From contig NZ_JYBP01000003.1 in assembly GCF_000948285.1 (NCBI RefSeq), positions 1,116,001 through 1,180,000 on the forward strand: a stretch of DNA of 64,000 nt, given 5' to 3'. Made by a program: the position numbers and the translations under genes. Every line of letters begins with the position of its first letter. The stretch's first letter is position 1. The notes under the pieces were generated by a model. It searched no databases, was not told where the DNA came from, and worked only from the letters and a program-made list of their open reading frames with translations. The stretch comes from Geobacillus kaustophilus. GTDB taxonomy: Bacteria; Bacillota; Bacilli; Bacillales; Anoxybacillaceae. Shown piece after piece: positions 17,521-25,048 of the stretch.

Positions 17521-17753
17521 TGTAGAATGAAGTTTCAACCGATGGCAATCAAAAGGGAGTTCTACATTGAAGCGGGAATGTCATGCCTCAATATTCGTGA
17601 TGGAGGACGGCAGGAACGCTTCTGCGAACACCCACCTGGTGGAGCGTGGTTGAGAAACTGCATTCAGCCAACGGCAACAGCGGCGCGGATTCACGAATGA
17701 GGAGTTGGCAAAAGAGTCCAACTGGATGCAAAACATCCGGTTGGACTCTTTTT
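17521..17753 (+). ncRNA. possible structured non-coding RNA
   Basis: No convincing gene is present here, but three long-range helices abut each other: TGTAGAA 17521-17527 with TTCTACA 17560-17566; TTGAAGC 17567-17573 with GCCTCAA 17585-17591 (one mismatch); ATTCGTGA 17593-17600 with TCACGAAT 17691-17698. Smaller hairpins lie inside the third helix (CCAC/GTGG and GGTTGA/TCAGCC). A strong terminator follows at 17711. A promoter-like sequence precedes it. I do not recognise it as 6S, SRP, tmRNA, RNase P or a known riboswitch. An insertion-element end or 3' untranslated region of the preceding operon are alternatives. Confidence 0.4.
17711..17753 (+). terminator. strong rho-independent terminator
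   Basis: AAGAGTCCAAC (17712-17722) pairs with GTTGGACTCTT, enclosing a smaller GGATG/CATCC hairpin, and ends in five T. Confidence 0.85.
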
Positions 17754-17891
17754 CGTTGCGTATGTTTTCTCAAAAAGACATGAAACAATATAGTTGATTT
17801 TCCCTGTTTTCATGTTATAATCATATTTCGTGCAGGGATAATTCGTATTGAAACTATTCCAACAAGAAAGATGAGGCAAGGAGGGGGATGA

Positions 17892-18332
17892 ATGGAAGGG
17901 ATCAGCCGGGACATCATGTACGCTGTCTTCCGGACGCAAAAGGCGCTTTATCGCCTCATCCGCGAGGACGCCGCCCGCGTCGGGGTGACAGAGGTGCAGC
18001 TGATCGTCTTATATACGCTGCTGAAAAAAGAGCATATTCGCCTGAATGACTTGGCGGAAAAATTAAACTTAAGCAACAGCAATGTCAGCGGCACGGTTGA
18101 CCGGCTCGTCGGCGCCGGCCTTGTTGTCCGAGAGCCGTCGAAGCAAGATCGGCGCGCGGTCATTTTGAGTTTGACGGAAAAAGGAAAAGAGACGGTGTCG
18201 GAAGCGTTTGGCGAGCAGTCGGTGCTGCGCCGGCGGCTTGGCCGCATTCAAGAACTCGTCTCTCCAGAGGAGATTGAACAGTTTTTGCATCTTCATGAAA
18301 AAATTAAAGCGATTTTACTCGGGGAGGAATAG
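17892..18332 (+). CDS. yhbI: MarR family regulator of the adjacent efflux operon
   Basis: This 146-residue winged-helix protein shows the MarR core LNDLAEKLNLSNSNVSGTVDRLVGAG followed by the wing REPSKQDRRAVILSL. MarR proteins dimerise and release DNA on binding small aromatic ligands. It is the first gene of an operon with a membrane-fusion protein (3 bases downstream) and an EmrB-type pump, the same order as B. subtilis yhbI-yhbJ-yhcA, so autoregulation and control of the pump are likely but inferred. AAGGAGGGGG lies before the start. Confidence 0.85.
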   Translation: MEGISRDIMYAVFRTQKALYRLIREDAARVGVTEVQLIVLYTLLKKEHIRLNDLAEKLNLSNSNVSGTVDRLVGAGLVVREPSKQDRRAVILSLTEKGKETVSEAFGEQSVLRRRLGRIQELVSPEEIEQFLHLHEKIKAILLGEE

Positions 18333-18335
18333 ACG

Positions 18336-18974
18336 GTGAACGTGAAACGATTGGTTGCGCTGAACATCATTGTGCTCATTTTGCTTGTCGGTGGAGGCTT
18401 TGCCGCCTACTACTATGTGAATGAAGCAACGAACTACATTAAAACGGACAACGCCCGCATCGACGGCCAGGTCATCTCCGTCGCTGCGCCGCTGTCCGGG
18501 AAGCTGACATCCTGGCGGGGCGACACGGGAAAAACCTTCTCAGCTGGGGAAGAAATCGGCGAGGTGTTTGACGGCAAAACAACGATTCCGGTGACAGTGC
18601 CGCATCGGATGACGATCGTGCAGCAAAACGCAGTCAAGGACTCGTTTGTCGCCGCGGGGATGCCGCTGGCCCGCGGGTTTGATTTGAACGATTTGTGGGT
18701 GACGGCGAATATTGAAGAGACGGATATTGAAGACGTGAAAATCGGGCAAGACGTCGATATTTATGTCGATGCGTATCCGGATCGCAAATTCAGCGGCAAA
18801 GTCGAAAAAATCGGCAACGCGACAGCGAATACGTTCAGTCTGCTGCCAAGTTCCAATGCGACCGGCAACTACACGAAAGTGACCCAAGTCATCCCGGTGA
18901 CGATTTCCATTGACAACTACAGCGGAGCCGGACTTGTGCCGGGCATGAACGTCACCGTCCGCATCCATAAGTAG
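18336..18974 (+). CDS. yhbJ: HlyD/EmrA-type membrane fusion protein
   Basis: This 212-residue protein has one N-terminal membrane helix (IVLILLVGGGFAAYYYV) followed by biotinyl-lipoyl-like and beta-barrel segments (DNARIDGQVISVAAPLSGKL; NDLWVTANIEETDI), the core of periplasmic-adaptor type proteins. It is shorter than Gram-negative EmrA (about 390) because it lacks the long coiled-coil hairpin, as expected without an outer membrane. The GTG start follows GGGGAGGAAT. It works with the MFS pump encoded next. Confidence 0.85.
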   Translation: MNVKRLVALNIIVLILLVGGGFAAYYYVNEATNYIKTDNARIDGQVISVAAPLSGKLTSWRGDTGKTFSAGEEIGEVFDGKTTIPVTVPHRMTIVQQNAVKDSFVAAGMPLARGFDLNDLWVTANIEETDIEDVKIGQDVDIYVDAYPDRKFSGKVEKIGNATANTFSLLPSSNATGNYTKVTQVIPVTISIDNYSGAGLVPGMNVTVRIHK

Positions 18975-18984
18975 GTGATGGAAG

Positions 18985-20697
18985 ATGACAACATTTGTCA
19001 TTGGTTATATTGTGTTTGCCGTTTTGGTCTTGGCGGCGGTCAACATCGCGCTGCGCCGCCGCAAGCCGGCTTCAGCCGCAGGGAAGGCGGCGGATGAAGC
19101 GGCGGAAGCCAACGCTCAACCGTTAGCGGAAACGAAAGCAGAGCCGTCGACAGGAACGGATGGGCGTCCGGCCGCTCCGGCCGGTCAAGGCGGCCTTGGG
19201 GATATCGGCAGCCGCGGCAAGGTTGTGGCGACGGTCATGCTGGGCGCGTTTGTCGCCATTTTGAATCAAACGTTGATCAACGTCGCCTTGCCGCATATGA
19301 TGCAAGATTTCAACGTGGAAACGTCGACGATTCAATGGCTCGTGACCGGCTATATGCTCGTCAACGGGGTGCTCATCCCGATCAGCCCGTTTTTAATCGC
19401 CAAGTTTCCAGCGAAACGGTTGTTTTTATCGGGCATGTCGTTTTTCGCCATCGGCGCGTTTGTCTGCTCGATCGCTCCGTCGTTTGCCGTCATGCTCACA
19501 GGGCGGCTGACACAAGCGGTCGGGGCCGGCATTATTATGCAGCTGATGATGGTCATTATGTTGTCGATTTTCCCGCCGGAACGCCGCGGGGTGGCCATGG
19601 GAACGGTCGGAATCGCCATGATGTTTGCGCCGGCGGTCGGGCCGACGCTGTCTGGCTGGATCGTTGAACATTATACATGGCGGCTGTTGTTTTACGTCGT
19701 GTTGCCGATCGCGATTTTAGACATTGTGCTCGCCTCCGTCTGGCTGAAACATACGCCGCGTAAAGGCAATCCAGTGCTGGACGTGCAAGGGGCGGTCTAC
19801 TCCACGATCGGGTTTGGCGGCGTTCTGTATGGCTTCAGCGAGGCCGGAAGCAAAGGATGGAGCGAGACGGAAGTGGTTGTTTCGCTTGTCATCGGCGCCT
19901 TGTTCCTCATCATGTTCACATGGCGTTCGCTGCGCTCGGAGCATCCGGTGCTCAATTTCCGTGTGTTCCGCTACCCAGTGTTTACGTTGGCGACCGTCAT
20001 CGGTTCGGTCATTAACATGGCGATGTTTGCCGCCATGGTCTTGCTTCCGGTGTATTTGCAAAACTTGCGCGGCTTTACGCCGCTCGATGCCGGTTTGCTG
20101 TTGCTGCCGGGGGCGATTGTGATGGCGGTCATGTCGCCGATCTCTGGTTGGGTGTTTGACCGCATCGGCGCGCGGATGCTCGCTATTGTCGGTTTGATCA
20201 TCACCGCTGTGACGACATGGGAGTTCAGCAAGCTGACACTTGACACCCCGTATAGCCATTTAATTTGGCTTTACATTTTCCGCATGTTCGGCATGTCGAT
20301 GCTCGGAATGCCGATTATGACGGAAGGGTTGAACGCCTTGCCGCGCCATTTGTACAGCCACGGCACGGCGATGTCGAATACGATTCGTCAAGTGGCTGCT
20401 TCGCTCGGGACGGCGTTCTTGGTGACGATCATGTCCAACCGGACGAAATTCCATGTGGAAGCTTATCGCAATGAAATGACGGAAAACAATCCGTTGTTCA
20501 TGAGCCTTGTCGGCCAACTGAAACAGGCCATCCCAAGTGATGAGGCGATCGCTCAGCTGTTGTATGGACTTGTGCAGCAACGGTCAACGGTCGAGGGGAT
20601 CAACGACGCCTTTTTCGTCGCTACTGGCTTAACGGTGGTGGCGCTCGTCATGGCGTTTTTCTTAAAAGGAAAAAAGCAGAAATCGCCATCGGCGTAA
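18985..20697 (+). CDS. yhcA: EmrB/QacA-type 14-helix MFS drug exporter with N-terminal extension
   Basis: This 570-residue proton-driven exporter has the DHA2 landmarks LNQTLINVALPHM, motif C-like region GIAMMFAPAVGPTLSGWIVE and fourteen hydrophobic segments. It carries about 75 extra residues at the start: a membrane helix (FVIGYIVFAVLVLAAVNIAL) and an Ala/Glu/Pro-rich linker before the usual core beginning GKVVATVMLGAFVAI. The extension may be an additional anchor or signal segment. It is last in the MarR-HlyD-MFS operon and is followed by a terminator. Substrates are unknown. Confidence 0.88.
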   Translation: MTTFVIGYIVFAVLVLAAVNIALRRRKPASAAGKAADEAAEANAQPLAETKAEPSTGTDGRPAAPAGQGGLGDIGSRGKVVATVMLGAFVAILNQTLINVALPHMMQDFNVETSTIQWLVTGYMLVNGVLIPISPFLIAKFPAKRLFLSGMSFFAIGAFVCSIAPSFAVMLTGRLTQAVGAGIIMQLMMVIMLSIFPPERRGVAMGTVGIAMMFAPAVGPTLSGWIVEHYTWRLLFYVVLPIAILDIVLASVWLKHTPRKGNPVLDVQGAVYSTIGFGGVLYGFSEAGSKGWSETEVVVSLVIGALFLIMFTWRSLRSEHPVLNFRVFRYPVFTLATVIGSVINMAMFAAMVLLPVYLQNLRGFTPLDAGLLLLPGAIVMAVMSPISGWVFDRIGARMLAIVGLIITAVTTWEFSKLTLDTPYSHLIWLYIFRMFGMSMLGMPIMTEGLNALPRHLYSHGTAMSNTIRQVAASLGTAFLVTIMSNRTKFHVEAYRNEMTENNPLFMSLVGQLKQAIPSDEAIAQLLYGLVQQRSTVEGINDAFFVATGLTVVALVMAFFLKGKKQKSPSA

Positions 20698-20703
20698 ACA
20701 AGG

Positions 20704-20732
20704 GAAGCGGCGCACACGGCCGCTTCTTTTTT
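20704..20732 (+). terminator. terminator of the efflux operon
   Basis: GAAGCGGC (20704-20711) pairs with GCCGCTTC (20719-20726), followed by six T. Confidence 0.85.
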
Positions 20733-20781
20733 GTTTTGAGCCATGGAAAAGAGACGAAAACGGGCGGCCGGCTGCGAATCG

Positions 20782-20787
20782 TATAAT
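20782..20787 (+). promoter_or_regulatory. -10 element TATAAT before the PBP gene
   Basis: A perfect TATAAT lies 28 bases before the GTG start at 20815. It falls inside a longer possible reading frame from 20743, which argues for the GTG start. No clear -35 was seen, so the recognising sigma factor is uncertain. Confidence 0.45.
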
Positions 20788-20814
20788 CGTGACGAAGAGA
20801 CAGGGGGGAACATT

Positions 20815-22863
20815 GTGGAGGCGCAAAGCAGGCAGCAAATGAGACAAACAAGACGAAGACGGTGTTGGCTGCAGGCGCTCGTTGTCGCCGCCTTGGCTTT
20901 GGCCGCCGTTGTTGCTGCGCTCGAGTGGGCGATTGATCGACAAAACATTGCCGCCTTGGAAACACCGTTGCCGGCAGCGACAATCATTTATGATGAACAC
21001 GGCCGCATCGCGAGCAAGCTCGCGGCGGCAAACATCGAAGAAGTGCCGATCGACAGGGTGCCCAACTATTTTCTTGAGGCCATCGTCGCGACGGAAGACC
21101 GCCGCTTTTACGAGCATGATGGCGTCGATTATTATGGGCTTTTGCGCGCGATGTGGCGCAACATTCGCGCCGGGGCGTGGGTCGAGGGCGGCAGCACGAT
21201 CACTCAACAGCTGGCGAAAAACGTCTTTTTAACGAATGAAAAAACGTTGACACGCAAATGGAAGGAATGGTTGATCGCACAAAAAATTGAGCGCACGTAC
21301 AGCAAACAAGAAATTTTAGAAATGTACATCAATCGCATTTATTTCGGTGCGGGGGCGTGGGGGGTGGCCAGCGCGGCGAAAACGTACTTTGGCAAAGACG
21401 TTTCTGAGTTGACGCTAAGCGAATCCGCCATGTTGGCTGGTCTCATCAAAGCACCGTCCGCTTTATCGCCGGTCCGTCATTACGATAAGGCGGTCGCCCG
21501 GCGCAATGTCGTCTTGTCGCTCATGAAAGAACAAGGCTATATCGATGATCAAGAGTGGATCGCCGCGAAAAACGAGCACATTGCCATTCAACAGGAACCA
21601 AAACGCGACCCGTATGCCGGAAAATATCCGTACTACGTCGATGAACTAATCCACGAAGCGATTGCACAATACGGCCTGACGCAAAGCGATGTCCTTTCCG
21701 GGGGGCTCCGCATTTACACGGAGCTTGACCCGAACATGCAACAAGCGCTTGAAGCCGTGTATGCGAATGATTCGCTGTTTCCATCAAGCCCGGACGGTGT
21801 GCCTGTCCAAAGCGGAGCAGTGCTGCTCGACCCGAAAACGGGCGGGGTGAAGGCGCTTGTCGGCGGCCGCGGCCGCCATGTGTTCCGCGGTTTCAATCGC
21901 GCCACAGAGCTCAGGCGTCAACCGGGGTCAACGCTCAAGCCGCTCGCCGTGTACACGCCGGCGCTCGAACAAGGGTACGGGCCGTTTTCGCTGCTCAAAG
22001 ACGAGCCGCTTAATCTCGGCGGCTACCGCCCGCAAAACTACGACCACACGCACCGCGGCACGGTGACGATGTATGAGGCGATCATCCATTCGCTCAATGT
22101 GCCGGCCGTCTGGCTGTTAAACGAAATCGGCCTTGACAAAGGGATGGAGGCGCTGCACCGGTTTGGTTTGCCGTTGGAAAAAGAGGACCGCCAGCTCGGC
22201 ATCGCGCTCGGCGGCATGTCCCGCGGCGTCTCGCCGCTCGAGATGGCGGAAGCGTACGCCGTATTCGCCAATGACGGCGTCCGTTTGGACGGCCATCTCA
22301 TTACAAAAATCGTTGATGCTTACGGCCGCAAGGTAGCGGAGTGGAAGCCGCGGCGAACGGTTGTCACGTCCAAGAAAGTGGCGCAGCAAATGACGTTTTT
22401 GCTCGAAGGCGTCATCCGCGAAGGGACCGGGAAGCGCGCTGCCATCCCGGGGCGGGAGCTTGCGGGCAAAACCGGGTCGACCGAAATGACGATCCCCGGC
22501 ATCGACGGGGTGAAAGACCAATGGATGGTCGGCTATACGCCGCAGCTGGTCGGTGCGCTTTGGCTCGGCTATGACCGGCCGGACGAAACACATTATTTGA
22601 CGACGACGAGCGGGGAAACGGCGGCCATCATTTTCCGCCATATGATGGAAAAAGCGCTGGCCGACGAGCCTGTCGTCCGCTTCTCGCTGCCGCTTGTGAA
22701 ACAAGCGGAACGAGAACACAAAAAACGTGAGCCAAAGGCGCCTGAATCCGTGCCGCCAAAGGTGAAGGAAAAACCGCGTACGCCCGGCCATGAAAAAGGA
22801 AAAAACAAAAAAGAGAAAAAAGAAAAAAAGCACGGAAAAGGGCATGGCGGCAAGCATGAATAA
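20815..22863 (+). CDS. class A penicillin-binding protein (transglycosylase/transpeptidase)
   Basis: This 682-residue bifunctional peptidoglycan synthase has an N-terminal membrane anchor (residues about 19-40), a GT51 glycosyltransferase domain with catalytic Glu94 in ATEDRRFYEHDG and GGSTITQQLAKN, and a transpeptidase domain with STLK (Ser372), SLN (Ser426) and KTGST (Lys552). A Lys/Glu/Pro-rich tail of about 50 residues ends the protein. The class resembles B. subtilis PbpF/PbpG, which help build spore germ-cell wall, but vegetative roles are also possible. GTG 20815 is chosen because GGGGGGAA lies before it and the TATAAT box is just upstream. Confidence 0.88.
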   Translation: MEAQSRQQMRQTRRRRCWLQALVVAALALAAVVAALEWAIDRQNIAALETPLPAATIIYDEHGRIASKLAAANIEEVPIDRVPNYFLEAIVATEDRRFYEHDGVDYYGLLRAMWRNIRAGAWVEGGSTITQQLAKNVFLTNEKTLTRKWKEWLIAQKIERTYSKQEILEMYINRIYFGAGAWGVASAAKTYFGKDVSELTLSESAMLAGLIKAPSALSPVRHYDKAVARRNVVLSLMKEQGYIDDQEWIAAKNEHIAIQQEPKRDPYAGKYPYYVDELIHEAIAQYGLTQSDVLSGGLRIYTELDPNMQQALEAVYANDSLFPSSPDGVPVQSGAVLLDPKTGGVKALVGGRGRHVFRGFNRATELRRQPGSTLKPLAVYTPALEQGYGPFSLLKDEPLNLGGYRPQNYDHTHRGTVTMYEAIIHSLNVPAVWLLNEIGLDKGMEALHRFGLPLEKEDRQLGIALGGMSRGVSPLEMAEAYAVFANDGVRLDGHLITKIVDAYGRKVAEWKPRRTVVTSKKVAQQMTFLLEGVIREGTGKRAAIPGRELAGKTGSTEMTIPGIDGVKDQWMVGYTPQLVGALWLGYDRPDETHYLTTTSGETAAIIFRHMMEKALADEPVVRFSLPLVKQAEREHKKREPKAPESVPPKVKEKPRTPGHEKGKNKKEKKEKKHGKGHGGKHE

Positions 22864-22945
22864 GCTGTTGCCAAAGGCGTTCTCAACCTTTGTTTGGGCG
22901 CATATATATAAAGACAAGCCGCACGAAAAAGGAGGGGGAGCGCCC

Positions 22946-23095
22946 ATGGCGCATTTCGGCTCGAAAGGATGGCTTGTGGCTGAGTTGAAAAAGGCGGGCA
23001 TCGCCCGTCATCCGGTTGGACGGAAAAAAATTGAAACGTACAAGGCGACGGAGCTGTACGGGCTGTACCGAAAATATGTGCAGAAAACATGCTGA
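22946..23095 (+). CDS. YflJ-like small protein (DUF2639), 49 aa
   Basis: The protein MAHFGSKGWLVAELKKAGIA...HPVGRKKIETYKATELYGLYRK (landmarks) matches the YflJ/DUF2639 pattern of GSKGW, HPV and LETYK-type blocks conserved in Bacillaceae. AAAAAGGAGGGGG lies just before the ATG. An upstream in-frame extension covers the end of the PBP gene and is not likely to be translated. Function unknown. A terminator follows directly. Confidence 0.75.
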   Translation: MAHFGSKGWLVAELKKAGIARHPVGRKKIETYKATELYGLYRKYVQKTC

Positions 23096-23096
23096 A

Positions 23097-23124
23097 CCGG
23101 ATGAAGCGATCCGGCTTCTTTTTT
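23097..23124 (+). terminator. rho-independent terminator
   Basis: CCGGAT/ATCCGG stem (23097-23114) followed by CTTCTTTTTT. Confidence 0.8.
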
Positions 23125-23154
23125 GGGGTACAATAGTTATAAGGAAAGGTCGTG

Positions 23155-23177
23155 AAGCCTTGATATGTCAACATTTC
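23155..23177 (+). repeat. 23-bp leader repeat, copy 1
   Basis: The segment starting AAGCCTTGATATGTCAAC recurs on the minus strand at 46737-46759 with two mismatches. In both places it lies directly upstream of a ribosome-binding site. Confidence 0.5.
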
Positions 23178-23204
23178 TAGTGGTAGGAGGGAGGTCGCGC
23201 CTCT

Positions 23205-23414
23205 TTGGCCAGGAAAGCGATGAAGAAAAAACGGTTTACTGTAGCGGAAGGGGAAACGATCGCCGCCTGTTTAGAGCGAATGAAACAGGAAGGCTACCGC
23301 CCTGTCCGCCGCATCGAGCAGCCGATTTTCCGCGAAGTGGAAACGAACGGCGAAACGATGGTTGAGCCGTGCGGGCGCATCATCGAATTTGAGGGTGTGC
23401 GCGATGAGCCATAA
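23205..23414 (+). CDS. NETI-motif family small protein
   Basis: This protein of 64-69 residues contains FTVAEGETIAACLERMKQEG then YRPVRRIEQPIFREV, closely following the Bacillus NETI-motif family (FEVEENETI...CLERMKKEGY.PVRR.E.PIF); here the name-giving N is G. TTG 23205 has AGGAGGGAGG ten bases upstream; ATG 23220 with GGAAAG is the alternative start. It lies alone between the DUF2639 gene and a converging small gene. Function unknown. Confidence 0.72.
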   Translation: MARKAMKKKRFTVAEGETIAACLERMKQEGYRPVRRIEQPIFREVETNGETMVEPCGRIIEFEGVRDEP

Positions 23415-23564
23415 CGGGCGGTTGTTGGCTCCACCTTAGGCTGAAGGCGCAGCCGCAGATTCGACGGGCTCTGGTTATAGGGGCAAGAGAATTCATCAAA
23501 AAATTGCGAAGGAAGTTCTTTTCCCAACGATCGCCGCCTATACAAAGCGGGGAGATCGGCCAGC

Positions 23565-23596
23565 CAAAAAAACCGGAAAGGGAGTTCCTTCCCGGT
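23565..23596 (-). terminator. terminator of the 59-residue gene
   Basis: On the minus strand ACCGGGAAGG pairs with CCTTTCCGGT and runs into seven T; it starts right after the stop at 23597. Confidence 0.85.
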
Positions 23597-23776
23597 CTAG
23601 CTGTGCGGCCATTCGCGCGTTTTTTTCGCGTCTCGATGGCCGCCGGTCGGGTTGCCGCTTGATGCTTCGTAGCCGACTTGGTACACATAGTGCTTCGGGG
23701 CGTGTATGACGTTGTCCATTCGGTATTGGTCCAGATCGTCTTGAAATTGCCGTTTGCTTTCTTGCTCATCCATCAT
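23597..23776 (-). CDS. hypothetical small hydrophilic protein (59 aa)
   Basis: The 59-residue product begins MMDEQESKRQFQDDLDQYRM and has a central NVIHAPKHYVYQVGYEASSG stretch, with no membrane segment. AAGGGGGTACC precedes the paired ATG codons at 23776/23773. Its own terminator and ribosome-binding site support it as a real gene. No family was recognised; the size suits a small sporulation- or stress-related protein but that is a guess. Confidence 0.65.
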   Translation of the reverse strand: MMDEQESKRQFQDDLDQYRMDNVIHAPKHYVYQVGYEASSGNPTGGHRDAKKTREWPHS

Positions 23777-23839
23777 TGGTACCCCCTTGTGGATATGGAC
23801 TGCTGCGTTTATAGGGTGCGTCATCAAGGCGTGTTTTAC

Positions 23840-24613
23840 TCAAAAGCCGTGGATCGTCATGCCGCCATCGACGAATAGCGTTTGGCCGGTTATATAGCTT
23901 GACGCATCGGAGGCGAGGAACACAGCCGGGCCGACGAGCTCAGGCAGCTCGCCAATCCGCTTGAGCGGCGTGACGGCCAAAATGTCGTTCACATACGCTT
24001 CGTCCTCAAGCAGCGTTTTGGTGAGCGGCGTCCGGAAATACCATGGGCCGATCGCGTTGACGCGTATGCCGTAGCGCCCCCACTCAAACGCCAGCACTTT
24101 CGTCATTTGGATGAGCGCCGCTTTTGTCGCCGCATACACAACCCCGGTGCGCAAGGCGACATGGCCGGCGACGGAAGCGATGTTGATGATGTTTCCGCCT
24201 TGCTTTTGTTCTTTCATGACGCGACCGGCTTCTTGTGAGACGAGAAACGCCGACTTTAAGTTGGTGTTCATAATCGTTTCCCACTCATGATCCGTCACAT
24301 CCAAAGCCGGGGTGCGGATGTTCATGCCAGCGTTGTTGACAACGATATCAAGTGATCCGGCTTGTTGTTTGACATTGGCGACGGCGTCATGCACGGCTTT
24401 CCGGTCGATGACATCAAGCGGATATATGTACGCTTTCCGGCCGAACTGTTCGATATGGCTTGCCGTTTCTTGCAAATCAGCTTCCGTGCGGGCGATGAGC
24501 GCCACATCGGCCCCGGCTTCAGCGAACCCGATCGCGATCGCCCGGCCGATGCCGCGTCCGGCTCCCGTCACTAACGCCGTTTTTCCGTCCAAGCGAAACG
24601 AAGGCAAAAACAT
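23840..24613 (-). CDS. short-chain dehydrogenase/reductase
   Basis: This 257-residue Rossmann-fold oxidoreductase has the cofactor motif TGAGRGIGRA, the NNAG segment, the catalytic serine in NIASVAG and the YAATK catalytic pair, ending with the family FVDGGMTIHGF. The classical SDR layout resembles gluconate 5-dehydrogenase and related sugar or polyol dehydrogenases, but substrate cannot be told. Start at ATG 24613 with AAGGGGAG upstream; the frame extends further upstream without support. It is a single gene facing away from the small gene at 24785. Confidence 0.85.
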   Translation of the reverse strand: MFLPSFRLDGKTALVTGAGRGIGRAIAIGFAEAGADVALIARTEADLQETASHIEQFGRKAYIYPLDVIDRKAVHDAVANVKQQAGSLDIVVNNAGMNIRTPALDVTDHEWETIMNTNLKSAFLVSQEAGRVMKEQKQGGNIINIASVAGHVALRTGVVYAATKAALIQMTKVLAFEWGRYGIRVNAIGPWYFRTPLTKTLLEDEAYVNDILAVTPLKRIGELPELVGPAVFLASDASSYITGQTLFVDGGMTIHGF

Positions 24614-24784
24614 CGAAATCTCCCCTTTCAGAATCGTCGGTACATCCTCATGATAGCATGATCCCCTGTTGCAGCCAATCATTGGCATCGCTGTTTGGCA
24701 GGGAGCGGGAATTCCAAGTTGCAGCCGGCGCGCCGTCCCGCTACAATAAAAAAGAGAACACCATCTAGATAAGGGGATGACGCC

Positions 24785-24991
24785 ATGATTCATCACACAT
24801 GGGCGACCCGGCCGACGATCAAAAAAGTAAAGTGCGTTCACACGAACGCGGAAAAGTACATGGTCAGCAATGTGTTGACGCCGGGCAAAGTATATGAAGT
24901 GAAAAGCGAAACGGACGAGTTTTATTTTGTCATCGACAACAGCGGAAAAGTCGGCGGGTTTTACAAAGATTATTTTGAGGAAGTCAAGTGA
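24785..24991 (+). CDS. small conserved protein, resembles DUF6501 (68 aa)
   Basis: This 68-residue protein (MIHHTWATRPTIKKVKCVHT, then AEKYMVSNVLTPGKVYEVKS..., VIDNSGKVGGFYKDYFEEV) looks like a small beta-rich SH3-like fold and matches a Bacillaceae family I recall as DUF6501. AAGGGGATGACGCC precedes the ATG. A bidirectional terminator separates it from the kinase gene that converges on it. Function unknown. Confidence 0.7.
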   Translation: MIHHTWATRPTIKKVKCVHTNAEKYMVSNVLTPGKVYEVKSETDEFYFVIDNSGKVGGFYKDYFEEVK

Positions 24992-25009
24992 TCGCGCCAA
25001 TCACCAAGA

Positions 25010-25046
25010 AAAAAACGGATGTCCAAAACAGGGCATCCGTTTTTTC
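25010..25046. terminator. bidirectional terminator
   Basis: AACGGATG (25014-25021) pairs with CATCCGTT (25034-25041), with A-runs and T-runs on the two sides, serving both converging genes. Confidence 0.85.
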
Positions 25047-25048
25047 GA

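Noticed and set aside
17560-17600. Possible TnpB/IscB-type guide RNA or IS200/IS605 end
   Set aside because: The phrase around 17571-17585 recalls such ends, but no nuclease gene or second end is present and I cannot match it to a known family.
17515-17700. A 61-codon reading frame over the folded region after yngE
   Set aside because: No ribosome-binding site, Cys/Arg-rich composition unlike a protein, and the DNA is better explained by helices plus terminator.
23415-23565. Minus-strand frame resembling a transposase tail (YNQSPSNLRLRL region)
   Set aside because: No start, no family recognised and overlap with the NETI gene end; left as unassigned intergenic sequence.
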